Made by a program: the position numbers and the translations under genes | The notes under the pieces: model-generated | The model's database searches: none | Told to the model about the DNA's origin: nothing | What the model saw: the letters and a program-made list of their open reading frames with translations, nothing else | Shown: piece by piece, positions 1 through 9,280 of the stretch | Position numbering within the stretch: the stretch's first letter is position 1 | Layout of the letters: each line of letters opens with the position of its first letter | Assembly: GCF_028290625.1 (NCBI RefSeq) | Contig: NZ_JAQGJM010000027.1 | Coordinates: forward strand, 124,001 to 188,000 | DNA length: 64,000 nucleotides | Origin: Devosia sp. | GTDB lineage: Bacteria > Pseudomonadota > Alphaproteobacteria > Rhizobiales > Devosiaceae | Direction: 5' to 3'

Positions 1-576
1 GTGGTTGACTGCTGGGCATGGAATGCCCATGACCTCAGCGAGCATATGTCGATGGAAGCCTCCCGCGTCTGGAACCAGCGTCTCAACCCGATCGTGGGCG
101 ACAGCTTCGTCACCAATCAGCGCAATCCGATCCTGACCGTCGTCGAAGATACCTCACCGGGCGTGCATGACACCTTCATGGCCGCCTGCGATTGCCAGCG
201 GTACGTGCGGCTGGGGGTGAAAGACTATCATCGCAACTGCCTCGATAATATGGGCGAGGCGTTGCGCGAATTGGGGCTGGACGCGCCGCAGCCGATCCTG
301 GCGTCATTCAATATCTTCATGAACATCGCGGTCGAGGCTGACGGCAAGACCTTGTCCACGCGCCCGACGGTGACGCGCCCGGGCGACTATATCGTGCTGA
401 AGGCGGAGATGGATTGCGTGGTGGCGTTTTCGGCCTGCCCGCAGGACATCGTGCCGATCCAGGGCGTCGGCGACAATACCCCCAAGGACGCCGCCTTCGT
501 GATACTGGACGATGGCTTCCCCAATCTTGCGCCATCGGCTACCTGGGTGCCGGACACCGCCGGGCGGAACATATGA
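1..576 (+). CDS. DUF1989 family protein (urea carboxylase-associated type), 5' truncated by window edge
   Basis: The 191 visible residues match the DUF1989 family: a VVEDTSPGVHD stretch, the cysteine/arginine segment CDCQRYVRLG, HRNC, and a late SACPQD motif. Family members usually begin with about 40-60 further residues, and here the reading frame is open to base 1, so the true start lies outside the window. DUF1989 proteins are found beside urea carboxylase/amidolyase genes and other nitrogen-recycling genes, and some relatives hydrolyse carboxyguanidine-type compounds. Its stop overlaps the start of the RpiR-type regulator by ATGA, so the two are translationally coupled. The exact reaction cannot be decided from sequence alone. 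Confidence 0.8.
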   Translation: MVDCWAWNAHDLSEHMSMEASRVWNQRLNPIVGDSFVTNQRNPILTVVEDTSPGVHDTFMAACDCQRYVRLGVKDYHRNCLDNMGEALRELGLDAPQPILASFNIFMNIAVEADGKTLSTRPTVTRPGDYIVLKAEMDCVVAFSACPQDIVPIQGVGDNTPKDAAFVILDDGFPNLAPSATWVPDTAGRNI

Positions 577-1433
577 GCGAAACGACGCCCCGGTCCCTCG
601 AAGACCGTATCCGGGACAATTATGAAAGGCTGCCGCCCAACGAACAGCGGCTGGCCGACATGATCCTCAATTTCCCCGGGGAGCTGGCCAGCTATGCGGC
701 AAGTGAGTTGGCCGCCTTGGCCAATGTCTCCAAGGCGACGGCCAGCCGTTTTTTCAAGCGCATCGGCTATGAAAGCTTCGACGCCGCCCGCCGGGACGCA
801 CGCGCGGCGCAGCGCTGGGGCTCGCCCTTCTATCGTCAGACACGGCAGGCCGAAACGCGCGGCGTTTCCGACACTGTGCGCAGCCATGTGGAGAGCGAAG
901 CCGCCAACATCGGCCTGACCTTCGAGCAGCTTTCACACGAGGACCTGGGGGCGGCGATCGAGGCGCTGGGACAGGCGCGGCGGATCTATTGCCTCGGCTT
1001 CCGCACCAGCGCCATGGTTTCTGCCTATGCGGCGTGGCTGCTGGGGCATATCCGTGAGGACGTGCTCATCCTGCCACAGGGCGGCAATACGCTGGCCGAG
1101 CAGATTGCCGGGATCGGCCCGGACGACGTCGTCTTTGCCATCGGGCTAAGGCGTCGCCTGCCGATCTTCGGCGGCCTGCTGGGCGTGGCGCGCGACCGGG
1201 GTGCCCGCATTCTGCTGATCACCGATCCGACCTCTCATCGGTCGGCCTCCCTCGCCACCTGGACCTTCCGTGCCGAGGCCCGCAGCCCAACCCTGTTTGA
1301 CAGTGACATCGCCGCCAATAGCCTCGTTCACCTGATCTGCGGCCTGCTCGCCAGCCGCATGGGCGCCAAAGGCCGGGCGCGCCTGAAGGACATTGAAGCG
1401 TTGCACTCCCAGGTCGGCGACTTCGAGCGATAA
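573..1433 (+). CDS. MurR/RpiR family transcriptional regulator
   Basis: A 286-residue protein with an N-terminal HTH of the RpiR type (about residues 20-85, containing LAALANVSKATASRFFKRIG) and a C-terminal SIS sugar-phosphate-type domain (about 125-265). The open frame extends further upstream, but the ATG at 573 is chosen because it overlaps the preceding stop as ATGA and begins the family-typical N-terminus. Regulators of this family usually respond to a small metabolite bound in the SIS domain. The coupling suggests it controls the DUF1989 gene and whatever lies upstream of the window. Confidence 0.85.
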   Translation: MSETTPRSLEDRIRDNYERLPPNEQRLADMILNFPGELASYAASELAALANVSKATASRFFKRIGYESFDAARRDARAAQRWGSPFYRQTRQAETRGVSDTVRSHVESEAANIGLTFEQLSHEDLGAAIEALGQARRIYCLGFRTSAMVSAYAAWLLGHIREDVLILPQGGNTLAEQIAGIGPDDVVFAIGLRRRLPIFGGLLGVARDRGARILLITDPTSHRSASLATWTFRAEARSPTLFDSDIAANSLVHLICGLLASRMGAKGRARLKDIEALHSQVGDFER

Positions 1434-1775
1434 GATCGCTGGCCCCACTCGTTCCAAACCTCACTATTCTCGCTGGGCGCGGCCTGCGAAAGGTGAGGGG
1501 CAATTGCTCTCTCGGCAACAGTCGCAAGACCAGCCGCCCTGCGACAAGGGCCAGAATAGACAGGCCAAATCAGTAGTGTGCGACGCTGATGGCAACGTCG
1601 GTCGGTGACGCTGAGGTGCCTTCCGACTCGCGCCTCGGCGCGGGCCATCTGGCTTTCGCTACCTCATCATCTAGCAGAGAGCACCAGCGCAAGTTCTAAA
1701 TGCGGGCTGTAATGTCGGCCTGACACCTTGCGGGCACGAGGTTCGTTAACAAATTAGAATAGATGCAGGGGATTG
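1434..1775. other. Gene-free stretch between the rpiR-type gene and tRNA-Ser
   Basis: About 340 bases with no convincing coding frame. A short inverted repeat (AGCGAT-aag-ATCGCT, about 1427-1441) spans the stop of the regulator, but no T-run follows, so it is not called a terminator. Confidence 0.5.
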
Positions 1776-1865
1776 TGGCGGAGAGAAAGGGATTCGAACC
1801 CTTGAGACGGTTCCCCGCCTACACACTTTCCAGGCGTGCGCCTTCGACCACTCGGCCATCTCTCC
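1776..1865 (-). tRNA. tRNA-Ser (anticodon GGA)
   Basis: Read on the minus strand, the acceptor arm GGAGAGA pairs with TCTCTCC, followed by discriminator G and an encoded CCA at 1778-1776. The anticodon loop reads CTGGAAA, giving anticodon GGA (Ser, UCC/UCU codons). A long variable arm typical of class II tRNAs and the T-loop GGTTCGAATCC are present. Total length is 90 bases including CCA. Confidence 0.95.
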
Positions 1866-2099
1866 GCTTCGCTCTGGCGGCCGGTGGAAGGGTCCGGCGC
1901 GTGGCCATTGGCCGGGGCGAGCGGGCGCAATATACGCATAGACGCCGAGGATGCAAGCGATCACAGCTGCGACAAGAGGATTGTTTTGTACAGCCGAGCT
2001 CCCATCTTGTGGGCCGGACCCGGACCATGGCACAAAGAGCCGCGGCAGGGGCCAATGATCCGCCATCTTCACGATGTCCCGTGCGCACAGGAAGTTGTG

Positions 2100-2423
2100 A
2101 TGCGGCTTGTCTTGAGAATTCTTGGAACCTGGCTGGTGGGCCTGGCGCTGGTGCTTGCCGTCATCGATGGCACCAAATCGCTGGGAGCCAGCCGCTTGGT
2201 GCTGACGAGCCTAGCCGAGACATGGACCAGCGTTAATCCGGCGAGCCTCCTGGCAGTCCAGGCGTTTTTCGACAGCCGGTATTTCGCCGATCTGCTGGAT
2301 GGAACAATGGCGGCGCTGTTGAGCTATCCGGCCTTTGCGGTGATCGCAGTCCCGGGAATTCTGTTGGCCCTGTTGGGCCGGAAGCCGCGGCGTGAGCGGT
2401 ATATCCAGCAAGACCAGATCTGA
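2100..2423 (+). CDS. Small two-helix membrane protein, unknown function
   Basis: A 107-residue protein. Residues about 5-25 form a hydrophobic helix (LRILGTWLVGLALVLAVIDG) and residues about 70-93 form a second one ending in a basic tail (RKPRRERY), so both ends probably face the cytoplasm. The open frame extends upstream, but the ATG at 2100 has an AGGAAG ribosome binding site five bases before it and starts directly at the first helix. No family was recognised with certainty; similar short inner-membrane proteins are common in Hyphomicrobiales. Confidence 0.6.
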   Translation: MRLVLRILGTWLVGLALVLAVIDGTKSLGASRLVLTSLAETWTSVNPASLLAVQAFFDSRYFADLLDGTMAALLSYPAFAVIAVPGILLALLGRKPRRERYIQQDQI

Positions 2424-2455
2424 CGCCATTCCGCTGCGCTCCAGAAGGAAGACCG

Positions 2456-2611
2456 ATGTTTTTCAAGAGCAAGCCAACCTCCATTCCCAGCGCCGAACAG
2501 GCGCTGCCCGGCCGTGCCGCCGAAATGGCCGTGACCGAGAACCCGCGCGGCTATTGCGGGCTGCAGGGCACGGGCGTCACGTGCCCGATCAGCACCGGCG
2601 TCGCGGCTTAA
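2456..2611 (+). pseudogene. msrA: Internally deleted msrA: N-terminal and C-terminal tails fused, catalytic core lost
   Basis: A 51-codon reading frame with a good ribosome binding site (AGAAGGAAG) and a clean stop. Residues 1-20 (MFFKSKPTSIPSAEQALPGR) resemble the N-terminus of peptide methionine sulfoxide reductase A, and residues 33-51 (GYCGLQGTGVTCPISTGVA) resemble its extreme C-terminus with the recycling cysteines. The whole central domain, including the GCFWG active site, is missing, yet frame is kept across the join. Full-length MsrA is about 200 residues. The product cannot be a normal reductase. It is most likely a deletion remnant; expression as a small cysteine peptide is possible but untested. 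Confidence 0.8.
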
Positions 2612-2613
2612 GC

Positions 2614-2973
2614 ATGATTGAGCGGGCAGAGTATCAGCGTTTCGCCGCCACCCTGCCCGGCGCCACTTTCGTCGAGCAATGGGGCGGGCTGATCGCCAAG
2701 GTCGGCGGCAAGGTTTTCGCCATGTGGGGCGAGCGGGACGGCGAGCCGGGGCACATCGTCTTCAAGGTGCCCGAGACCAGCTTTGAAATTCTGACCGCCC
2801 TGGATGGCGTCGATCAGGCGCCGTATTTCGCCAAAGGCAAATGGGTCGTGGTGGCGCCGGGCGCGCTGCCGAAGGGCGATATCGAGCACTATATGGCCGG
2901 CTCGCACGCGGTCGTGGCGGCCAGCCTGACCAAGAAACTGCGGCGCGAGCTTGGCCTGTTGCCGCCGCAATGA
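2614..2973 (+). CDS. MmcQ/YjbR family protein
   Basis: A 119-residue protein of the MmcQ/YjbR (CyaY-fold, double-wing DNA-binding-like) family: an N-terminal ATLPGA..VEQWGG segment, the core IAKVGGKVFAMWGE, then FKVPE..FEILTALDGVDQAPYFAKGKWVVV and a C-terminal HAVVAASLTKKLRRELGL helix. Length is normal for the family. It starts two bases after the msrA remnant's stop and overlaps the next gene by ATGA, so the three are transcribed together. The molecular role of the family is not well defined. Confidence 0.85.
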   Translation: MIERAEYQRFAATLPGATFVEQWGGLIAKVGGKVFAMWGERDGEPGHIVFKVPETSFEILTALDGVDQAPYFAKGKWVVVAPGALPKGDIEHYMAGSHAVVAASLTKKLRRELGLLPPQ

Positions 2974-3349
2974 GTGCTTCGATCTTTACCCGCATGGGAT
3001 TCGAACCCTTCGTGCTGGCCCTGCCGGCGGCGACGCTGGTGCATCAGTGGCGCGACGACAGCGTCGCCAAGGTTGGCGGCAAGATTTTTGCGCTGCTGGA
3101 CAATGATCCGGGCGAGGTATGTCGGATCTGGCGTTCGATATGCTCACCGAACTGCCGGGCGTGCGGCCGGCGCCGTATTTCGCGCGGGCATCGTGGGTGG
3201 CGATCGGGCCGGATGCACCGTTGGGCGAGGACGACGTGCAGGCCTATATCGTGGAGGCGCATCGGTTGATTGCGGCGCGGTTGACGCGCACGCTCAGGGC
3301 CGAACTGGCGTTGGATGAGTTTATTGCGGCAGGACCGCGTAGATCCTGA
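2970..3349 (+). pseudogene. Second MmcQ/YjbR-like gene, frameshifted
   Basis: Begins with ATGA overlap on the preceding paralog. The first about 49 codons read FVLALPAATLVHQWRDDSVAKVGGKIFALLDN, matching the family N-terminal half; the frame then fails after the PGEV codons near 3117. The rest of the domain (SDLAFDMLTELPGVRPAPYFARASWV) continues in another frame from about 3121 to the stop at 3349. A few codons of the expected central strand also seem missing, so a small deletion is likely. The tail runs 29 bases into the convergent membrane-protein gene. Either a recent pseudogene or an assembly error. Confidence 0.75.
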
Positions 3350-5108
3350 GTGGGCCATCGTGCTTGACCTCGGTGAGCCAAGCCGGCAGCGCATTGGCGC
3401 GGGCCAGATGCACGAAAGCATCCGGGGCGGCGTCGGGAAGGCCGGTCATCTCGGGCAGGGCATCGCAGGTAACCACGAGGCTGATGCCGCGCGCGTCCAG
3501 GATGGCGCGGGCCTCACCGATGGGGCCGTTGAAGAAGTGGAAGGTATCGAGCAGGCCCTGGTTGTTGCGATGGTAGGGCGCAGCGACGACCGCGTGATCG
3601 GTATACAGCAACACGTAGGCGCCCAGGTCGATCGGGGTCATGATGCGCTCCGGCGGCATGCCCTTGAGGTCGACGAAGGCGCCGGGCGCGAGGCAGGGTC
3701 CGCGGTCGACTTCGGCCGAAGACATCGCTCGCGCGGGAATGTGGGCCGGCAGGTGAACGACGATCTGCTGCACCAGTACCGCCCAAAGCAGGCCGACGAA
3801 GCCGAGCCAGCTCCCAATCAATCCCAGAACTGACAGGGGCGTGGCCTTGCGCAAATATCGTGTCCGCGCGGCGACCACCAGATAACCACAGGCCGGCGAC
3901 AGGACGGCTACCGAGAGGCGGACGCCGCGCACCTGCAGCAACGCCACCGCCGCGATGAACACAAGAAATGCCAGCATGACCAGCCAGCCGCCGCGCTCGA
4001 CACCGCGCGTGCGCCAGGCCGCATACGCATAGACCAAAAGGGCCAACGTGGCCGGAATAGCCGCCCCCATAACGTAGCTGGGCTGTTCGCTCAGCACCTC
4101 CCGCAACGGCTTCGCCTCACCGACGCCCGACAGCCAATGCTCGACCAGCCATGGATCGACCGACGCATAGGGGCCGGCCAGGCAATGGGGGAACAGCACG
4201 AGGACCAGCGTCAGGGCGGCAGCGCCAACTATGGCGGCGGCGGCGAGCCGCCAAGGCCAGGGCCGGTTGCCGAGCGGCAGCAGAGTCAAGCCGGACAGAC
4301 CCGCTCCCACCGCCAGGGCGGCGGTGACATAGACGAGAGAAATAGCGTCGCAAGCCGGCACGAACCAAAGGCTGGGCGGTAGGGCGATGCCCATATGCAC
4401 CAACGTGCCAAGGCCGAATGACAGGCCAAAATTGCGCACGGCGCGTGCGTGGCCGGGCGAGGCCACATAGATGAGGCCATAGATGACAATCGCCGCAACG
4501 ACCACAGGCAAGGTCTCGATGCCGATGGCCAGCGAGGTGGCCACGGCGAGCCCTGCGCCGATAGCTGCGCCTGGTCGGCGCAAAGCCGTGATGGTGGCGA
4601 TTGCGGCGATCTGGGTGAGGATGATCTGGACCGAGTGATGATCAACCCGGCCAAAGTTAAATTCGCTGAAGGTGATGATGGAGAATGCCGAGAGCAGCAT
4701 GCCGGGCAGAACACCCTCCGCCCCCACCATCAGGCGGGCCAGGCGGCCGCTGAGCCAGATGAAGACCGCCAGCAGAATGGACGGCCACACATAGCCGGCG
4801 ACGATTTCCGCCTGTGCGGGCCCAACCAGCGGGCGGGCAAGCAGTTCGACAATGGCGATAGGCAGATCGACCAGTCGCGACCAATGCATGTCGGCGCCGA
4901 ACGGCGTGTTCATGCGGTATTGGGCGTGGTCGAACCAGTTTTGTCCGGACAGGAAATCGCGCACCACGACCATGCGCATGGCATCGTCATTGTCGGCGAA
5001 GAAGACCTGATCGAAGCCGTTGTAATAGGCGCGGATGGCAATGAACGCCAAAGCCGCCAGGAACACGAAAGCCAGCAGCAACAGGTCAGACTTTTGCCGG
5101 TCAAGCAT
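3321..5108 (-). CDS. Polytopic membrane glycosyltransferase-like protein (GT-C fold, STT3/PglB-like)
   Basis: A 595-residue protein with roughly ten to twelve hydrophobic helices and a soluble C-terminal part from about residue 455. The first periplasmic loop holds an acidic DNDDAMR motif (residues 39-45) and the sequence WFDHAQYRMNTPFGADMHW; a DHH motif follows at 156-158 in GRVDHHSVQ. An acidic loop-1 motif plus a DHH motif is the arrangement of GT66 oligosaccharyltransferases (STT3/PglB/AglB). The signature WWDYG motif is not obvious, so transfer to protein is not established. It stands alone, with no glycan-assembly genes nearby. Its 3' end overlaps the convergent YjbR pseudogene. Confidence 0.7.
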   Translation of the reverse strand: MLDRQKSDLLLLAFVFLAALAFIAIRAYYNGFDQVFFADNDDAMRMVVVRDFLSGQNWFDHAQYRMNTPFGADMHWSRLVDLPIAIVELLARPLVGPAQAEIVAGYVWPSILLAVFIWLSGRLARLMVGAEGVLPGMLLSAFSIITFSEFNFGRVDHHSVQIILTQIAAIATITALRRPGAAIGAGLAVATSLAIGIETLPVVVAAIVIYGLIYVASPGHARAVRNFGLSFGLGTLVHMGIALPPSLWFVPACDAISLVYVTAALAVGAGLSGLTLLPLGNRPWPWRLAAAAIVGAAALTLVLVLFPHCLAGPYASVDPWLVEHWLSGVGEAKPLREVLSEQPSYVMGAAIPATLALLVYAYAAWRTRGVERGGWLVMLAFLVFIAAVALLQVRGVRLSVAVLSPACGYLVVAARTRYLRKATPLSVLGLIGSWLGFVGLLWAVLVQQIVVHLPAHIPARAMSSAEVDRGPCLAPGAFVDLKGMPPERIMTPIDLGAYVLLYTDHAVVAAPYHRNNQGLLDTFHFFNGPIGEARAILDARGISLVVTCDALPEMTGLPDAAPDAFVHLARANALPAWLTEVKHDGPLRIYAVLPQ

Positions 5109-5171
5109 CGCAGTGCTCCAGAGGAACCGACAGCGTTTTAACCCGGCCGCCTTAAGGGGCTGTGAAAGCAG

Positions 5172-5199
5172 AAAAGGGCGGCAGATCGATCTGCCGCCC
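5172..5199 (-). terminator. Rho-independent terminator downstream of the peroxiredoxin gene
   Basis: A perfect 24-base palindrome (half-site GGGCGGCAGATC, 5176-5199) followed on the minus strand by TTTT (5175-5172). It lies 30 bases after the peroxiredoxin stop. Confidence 0.85.
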
Positions 5200-5229
5200 A
5201 GTTGTCAGGGAGAAAACGAACGCGGCCGA

Positions 5230-5865
<636 letters not shown>

Positions 5866-6069
5866 GCTCGTTGCTTCCTTATCTCGTCCGAACGGACGCG
5901 GCTTGTTGCTGTTAGAATATCGTACCCATAGCCTGCGGCAGAAGCGCCCGGGAGCGAAATCTTTTGTGTTTTCGGCGGTTTGGACGCCATGCCGTTCCAA
6001 GGGCAGGCACTGCCACAGTATCGGTCAGGATACTGCGCGGTGGTCATCTGCCTGCCCAGGCGGCGGGTG

Positions 6070-6570
6070 CTAGGGCGTCCGTGCCGGCGCGCCGTTGGTC
6101 CAGGTTACCTGCTCGGTCGAAAGGGGAATGACGGAGAGCGACATCTTGCCCGAGCCCTGCTGGATTTCGCGGGCATGGGCCAGATAGATCAGCGCATTGT
6201 TGGCGGCGTCGTAGACGCGGGTGACGCGTAGCGACTTCCAGATCAGCGAACGGCCCTCACGGAAAATTTCCTCGCCGCCGGCCTTGGTGGCAATGTCCCC
6301 GATGGTGATGGGGCCGACCACCGAGCAATCCAGCGCCGAATAGGACGGGTCCTCGAACCAGTTGCCCTGGCTCAGGCGATCAATGAAGCTGCGGTTGAAG
6401 TAAGCGAGATGGCAGACCACGCCGTCGACTTCCGGATCGGCCACCGCATCGATCGAAATATCGTTGCCGGTCCAATCGACGCCGACATTGCCGACCTGGC
6501 GGTTATCGCCACAGGCGGCGAGGGTCAGGAGCAAGGCGGCAGGCAGGGCGATGCGGGCGATGAGGTTCAT
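6070..6570 (-). CDS. creA: CreA family lipoprotein/periplasmic protein
   Basis: A 166-residue protein with a lipoprotein-type signal peptide (PAALLLTLAACG, lipobox cysteine about residue 20) and the CreA domain: VGVDWTGNDISIDAVADPEVDGVVCHLAY, the LDCSVVGPI segment and KSLRVTRVYD. CreA is conserved in proteobacteria but its biochemical role is unknown. The upstream ATG at 6612 adds residues with no family support, so the start at 6570 in front of the signal peptide is used. It is followed closely by an ABC permease gene transcribed towards it on the same strand. Confidence 0.88.
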   Translation of the reverse strand: MNLIARIALPAALLLTLAACGDNRQVGNVGVDWTGNDISIDAVADPEVDGVVCHLAYFNRSFIDRLSQGNWFEDPSYSALDCSVVGPITIGDIATKAGGEEIFREGRSLIWKSLRVTRVYDAANNALIYLAHAREIQQGSGKMSLSVIPLSTEQVTWTNGAPARTP

Positions 6571-6633
6571 AGCGGCAGGGTCCTTGAATGGGTGCGAACG
6601 ATAGATGGGCAATCGCGGGCGCGACGCAAGGGA

Positions 6634-7449
6634 TCACCGCTGCCGGCCGCGCAAATGGCGCTCCAGCAACCGCACCAGGAGGGACAGCGAAATGGTCATG
6701 GTGAGGTAGAGGAAGGCCACCACATTATAGGTTTCGAAGAACTTGAAGGTGCCAGAGGAATAGACCTTGCCCAATTGGGTAATGTCCTGGACGCCGAGCG
6801 CCGAGACCAGCGCCGAGTCCTTGATCATCGAGACGAAGTCGTTGGCCAGCGGCGGCAGGATGGTGCGCAGGGCCTGCGGCGCGACCACAAAGCGAAACGT
6901 GTTCCAGCGCGACAGGCCGAGGGCGCGTGCCGCCTCCACCTGGCCCCTGTCGACTGCCTCGATGCCGGCGCGAAAGATTTCGGCGATAAAGGCCGAATAG
7001 CACACGGTTAGCGCCAGGATTGCCCGCCACACGAAGTCGAAATCGCGGATGGTCATGGCCTCGAGCCAACCGAGTTGGACCAGAGGAGACATCAAGACAT
7101 TGACGCCGGTGACGAACCATGGTGCGCCCACGAAGGCGACGTAGAACAGGAAGACCAGCACCGGAATGCCGCGGATGATTTCGACATAGAAGGTCGCGAT
7201 CTCGCGCAGCGCGCGGCTAGCTGACGTGCGCGCCAGCGCCACCAGCAGGCCGAGCACGATGGCGGCGACGAAGGCGAAGAAAGCCACCCAGAGCGTGGTC
7301 ACCACGCCGCCCGCCAGTGCCCGGAAAATCTGCGAATAGCCGGCATCGGCGGTGATGGCCCACAGGCCGAGCACGAACAGCAGCGCGATGGCCAGAAGCC
7401 ACCACGGGATATTGGCGAAGCGGGACGGTTTGCTGGGGGGCTGCGTCAT
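6634..7449 (-). CDS. Polar amino-acid ABC transporter permease (HisM/GlnP type)
   Basis: A 271-residue inner-membrane protein with about five helices and the His/Glu/Gln/Arg/Opine permease loop (the EAA segment YSAFIAEIFRAGIEAVDRGQVEAARALGL, about 165-193). It forms the channel of an amino-acid importer. Its binding protein is encoded upstream on the same strand, 175 bases away across a repeat element. No ATPase gene is adjacent, so a shared or distant ATPase must energise it. The start at 7449 gives an N-terminus with a short cytoplasmic segment and then the first helix. Confidence 0.9.
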   Translation of the reverse strand: MTQPPSKPSRFANIPWWLLAIALLFVLGLWAITADAGYSQIFRALAGGVVTTLWVAFFAFVAAIVLGLLVALARTSASRALREIATFYVEIIRGIPVLVFLFYVAFVGAPWFVTGVNVLMSPLVQLGWLEAMTIRDFDFVWRAILALTVCYSAFIAEIFRAGIEAVDRGQVEAARALGLSRWNTFRFVVAPQALRTILPPLANDFVSMIKDSALVSALGVQDITQLGKVYSSGTFKFFETYNVVAFLYLTMTISLSLLVRLLERHLRGRQR

Positions 7450-7471
7450 TGATTCCTGGGCACAAATCCCT

Positions 7472-7585
7472 CAGTCGACTCCCTCCCCCTTCGCGGGGAG
7501 GGATCTAGGGTGGGGGGATGTTTAGCCACGATCCTGACATTGTGGCTCCGAACACCCCCACCCATCCTCCCCCGTCGAGGGGAGG
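7472..7585 (+). repeat. About 114-bp GC-rich repeat element, copy 1
   Basis: Two short stem-loops (CCCTCCCCC/GGGGAGGG and CCTCCCCCG/CGAGGGGAGG) flank a conserved core with GGGGGGATGTTTAG and GTGGCTCCGA. The reverse complement of 29158-29269 matches it almost base for base. It separates the permease from its binding-protein gene and could act as an mRNA 3'-end stabiliser. Confidence 0.8.
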
Positions 7586-7624
7586 AGTCGCGCCGGTGTT
7601 GGCCGAGGGATGGGTGCCGACTAG

Positions 7625-8413
7625 CTACTGGGCGGCGTTATGGTCGTAGAACCACTTCTTCTGCAGCGCATCCATCGTGCCATCGGCCTTGATGGACGCC
7701 AAAGCTGCATTGATGGGCGCGATCAAATCCGAGCCCTTGGTCAGGATGAAGCCGAAATCCTCGCTACCGAGCGGGCCGCCGACGACTTTGAATGCACCCG
7801 GATTGGCGCCGATATAGCCATTGGCCGAGGTCTTATCCATCAGCACCGTATCGACATCGCCCGACTGCAGCGCCGAGACCGAGGCCCCAAAGGTGTCGAA
7901 CAGCTTGATGCGCGGATTGGCCTCGTCGCCATCGAGCACCGAATAAACGGCCGTGTAGAAATTGGTGGTGCCGGCCTGCGCGCCCACTAGGAAATCGGCA
8001 TTGGCGGCAAAGCTGACATTGTCGGTGAAACGCGTCTCGTCAGCCCGCACCAGCATGAGCTGTTCGGAGGTCAGGTAGGGGTCGGAGAAGTCGATCTGCG
8101 CCTTGCGCTCGTCATTGATGGTGATGCCATCCATGCCGATATCGAACTGGCCATCGCGCACTGCCTGGATCATCACGTCCCAGCTCGAGAGTTGCCAATC
8201 CACCTTGGCATTGAGGCGCTTGGCGATCTCGTTGACGAGGTCATATTCCAGGCCCACGCCCTGGCCGGTCTTGGGATCGGCAAAATTCAGTGGCACATAG
8301 GCATTTTCCGTCACCGCGACGATGGCGCGGCCAGCCAGATCGGGCAGCGCCTGCGCCTGGGCCGAAACAGTGCCAAGCAGGATGGCGGCGGCGGCGATGA
8401 ACTTCGACTTCAT
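7625..8413 (-). CDS. Polar amino-acid ABC transporter substrate-binding protein
   Basis: A 262-residue periplasmic binding protein of family 3 with a signal peptide ([16 protein letters not shown], cleavage near residue 21). The type II fold signatures are [48 protein letters not shown] and the late [13 protein letters not shown]. It would deliver a polar amino acid to the permease encoded just downstream. The ATG at 8413 is used because it sits right before the signal peptide; the longer frame upstream has no support. Confidence 0.9.
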   Translation of the reverse strand: MKSKFIAAAAILLGTVSAQAQALPDLAGRAIVAVTENAYVPLNFADPKTGQGVGLEYDLVNEIAKRLNAKVDWQLSSWDVMIQAVRDGQFDIGMDGITINDERKAQIDFSDPYLTSEQLMLVRADETRFTDNVSFAANADFLVGAQAGTTNFYTAVYSVLDGDEANPRIKLFDTFGASVSALQSGDVDTVLMDKTSANGYIGANPGAFKVVGGPLGSEDFGFILTKGSDLIAPINAALASIKADGTMDALQKKWFYDHNAAQ

Positions 8414-8588
8414 GAGATGGCAGGCTCCTGGGGCATTCTTTGGCCAGACAATAGACAGGGCAACCCGGCTTTGGGAATGAGATTCACGCAAAAATCTCGC
8501 GCACCCACCGGATTGCCCCGGGACCACCCACCGTCATGGGTGATCGCGGGGTATAATGCCGGCAGGCGATGCAGTGGGGGATAAGTCT

Positions 8589-8957
8589 TCAGGCTTCGTC
8601 TTCGACCGGCGCCCCTGGGCCATTTTTCTTGACCGAGTCAATGCAGTTGAGCGCGCTGGCGCGCGCCTTGTAGGTTTCCGAGCGGACCATGGTTTCGCCA
8701 TTGGCAGCCACGAAGCGCACAAAGAACTGCTCGTCCTTGGAGGGGGCGATTTCGAAGCGGTAGCCCTTGCCCTCCTCGCCCTTGCTCAAATCGACGATAA
8801 TGGCATCGGGGGCGTTCTTCTTGAGTGACTCGATGGCGCTTTTGGCACTGGCCTTGGCCTTATAGTTCTCGGACCAGACCAGGGATTCGGAATTGTAAAG
8901 AAAGGCGAACTTGAACTGGTCGTTCGCTGCGTGGGTGATCTTGAATTTGTGTGCCAT
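8589..8957 (-). CDS. DUF1508 (YegP-like) protein, two repeats
   Basis: A 122-residue soluble protein made of two DUF1508 repeats: repeat 1 about residues 10-60 (FKFAFLYNSESLVWSENY...SAIESLKKNAPD) and repeat 2 about 66-112 (YRFEIAPSKDEQFFVRFVAANGETMVRSETY...CIDSVKKNGP). This matches the length and organisation of YegP-type proteins, which are widespread and of unknown function. It is transcribed separately from the SelW-like gene, 32 bases downstream of it on the same strand. Confidence 0.88.
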   Translation of the reverse strand: MAHKFKITHAANDQFKFAFLYNSESLVWSENYKAKASAKSAIESLKKNAPDAIIVDLSKGEEGKGYRFEIAPSKDEQFFVRFVAANGETMVRSETYKARASALNCIDSVKKNGPGAPVEDEA

Positions 8958-8989
8958 GACGCTGGCCTCCTGCCCTAAATCAAAGGAAC

Positions 8990-9280
8990 CTAGCGCGCTT
9001 TGGCGTGTCCGTCGATATGCCCCAGATCCCGATCGGGATCGATGCGATCCCGCACCATCTGCTTGAGGATTTTAACATCCGGGAAGCCGCCGTCGCGCTT
9101 GCGCTCCCAGATCAATTCGCCATCGAGGCTGATCTCGAAGATACCACCGGTGCCGGGCACGAGGGTAACCGAGCCCATTTCGAGGCTGAAGGTGGAGAGC
9201 ACTTCCTGGGCCATCCAGGCGGAGCGCAGCAGCCAGTTGCACTGGGTGCAATAGGTGATGCTGAGCGCCGGCTTGCTCAT
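8990..9280 (-). CDS. SelT/SelW/SelH (Rdx) family thioredoxin-fold protein, Cys form
   Basis: A 96-residue protein with the Rdx redox motif CxxC near the N-terminus (YCTQCNW, about residues 10-16), where eukaryotic homologues carry selenocysteine in the second position. The typical GTGGIFEI and IWERKRDGGFPD segments follow. Bacterial members are presumed thiol-redox proteins. Its ATG overlaps the stop of the upstream cyclic-nucleotide-binding gene by four bases, so the two are made together and may act in one stress response. Confidence 0.88.
   Translation of the reverse strand: MSKPALSITYCTQCNWLLRSAWMAQEVLSTFSLEMGSVTLVPGTGGIFEISLDGELIWERKRDGGFPDVKILKQMVRDRIDPDRDLGHIDGHAKAR

Noticed and set aside
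2994..3012. A GGGATTCGAACCCTTCG string that looks like a tRNA T-arm
   Set aside because: It lies inside the YjbR-like coding frame (MGFEPFV) and no acceptor, D or anticodon arms can be drawn around it.
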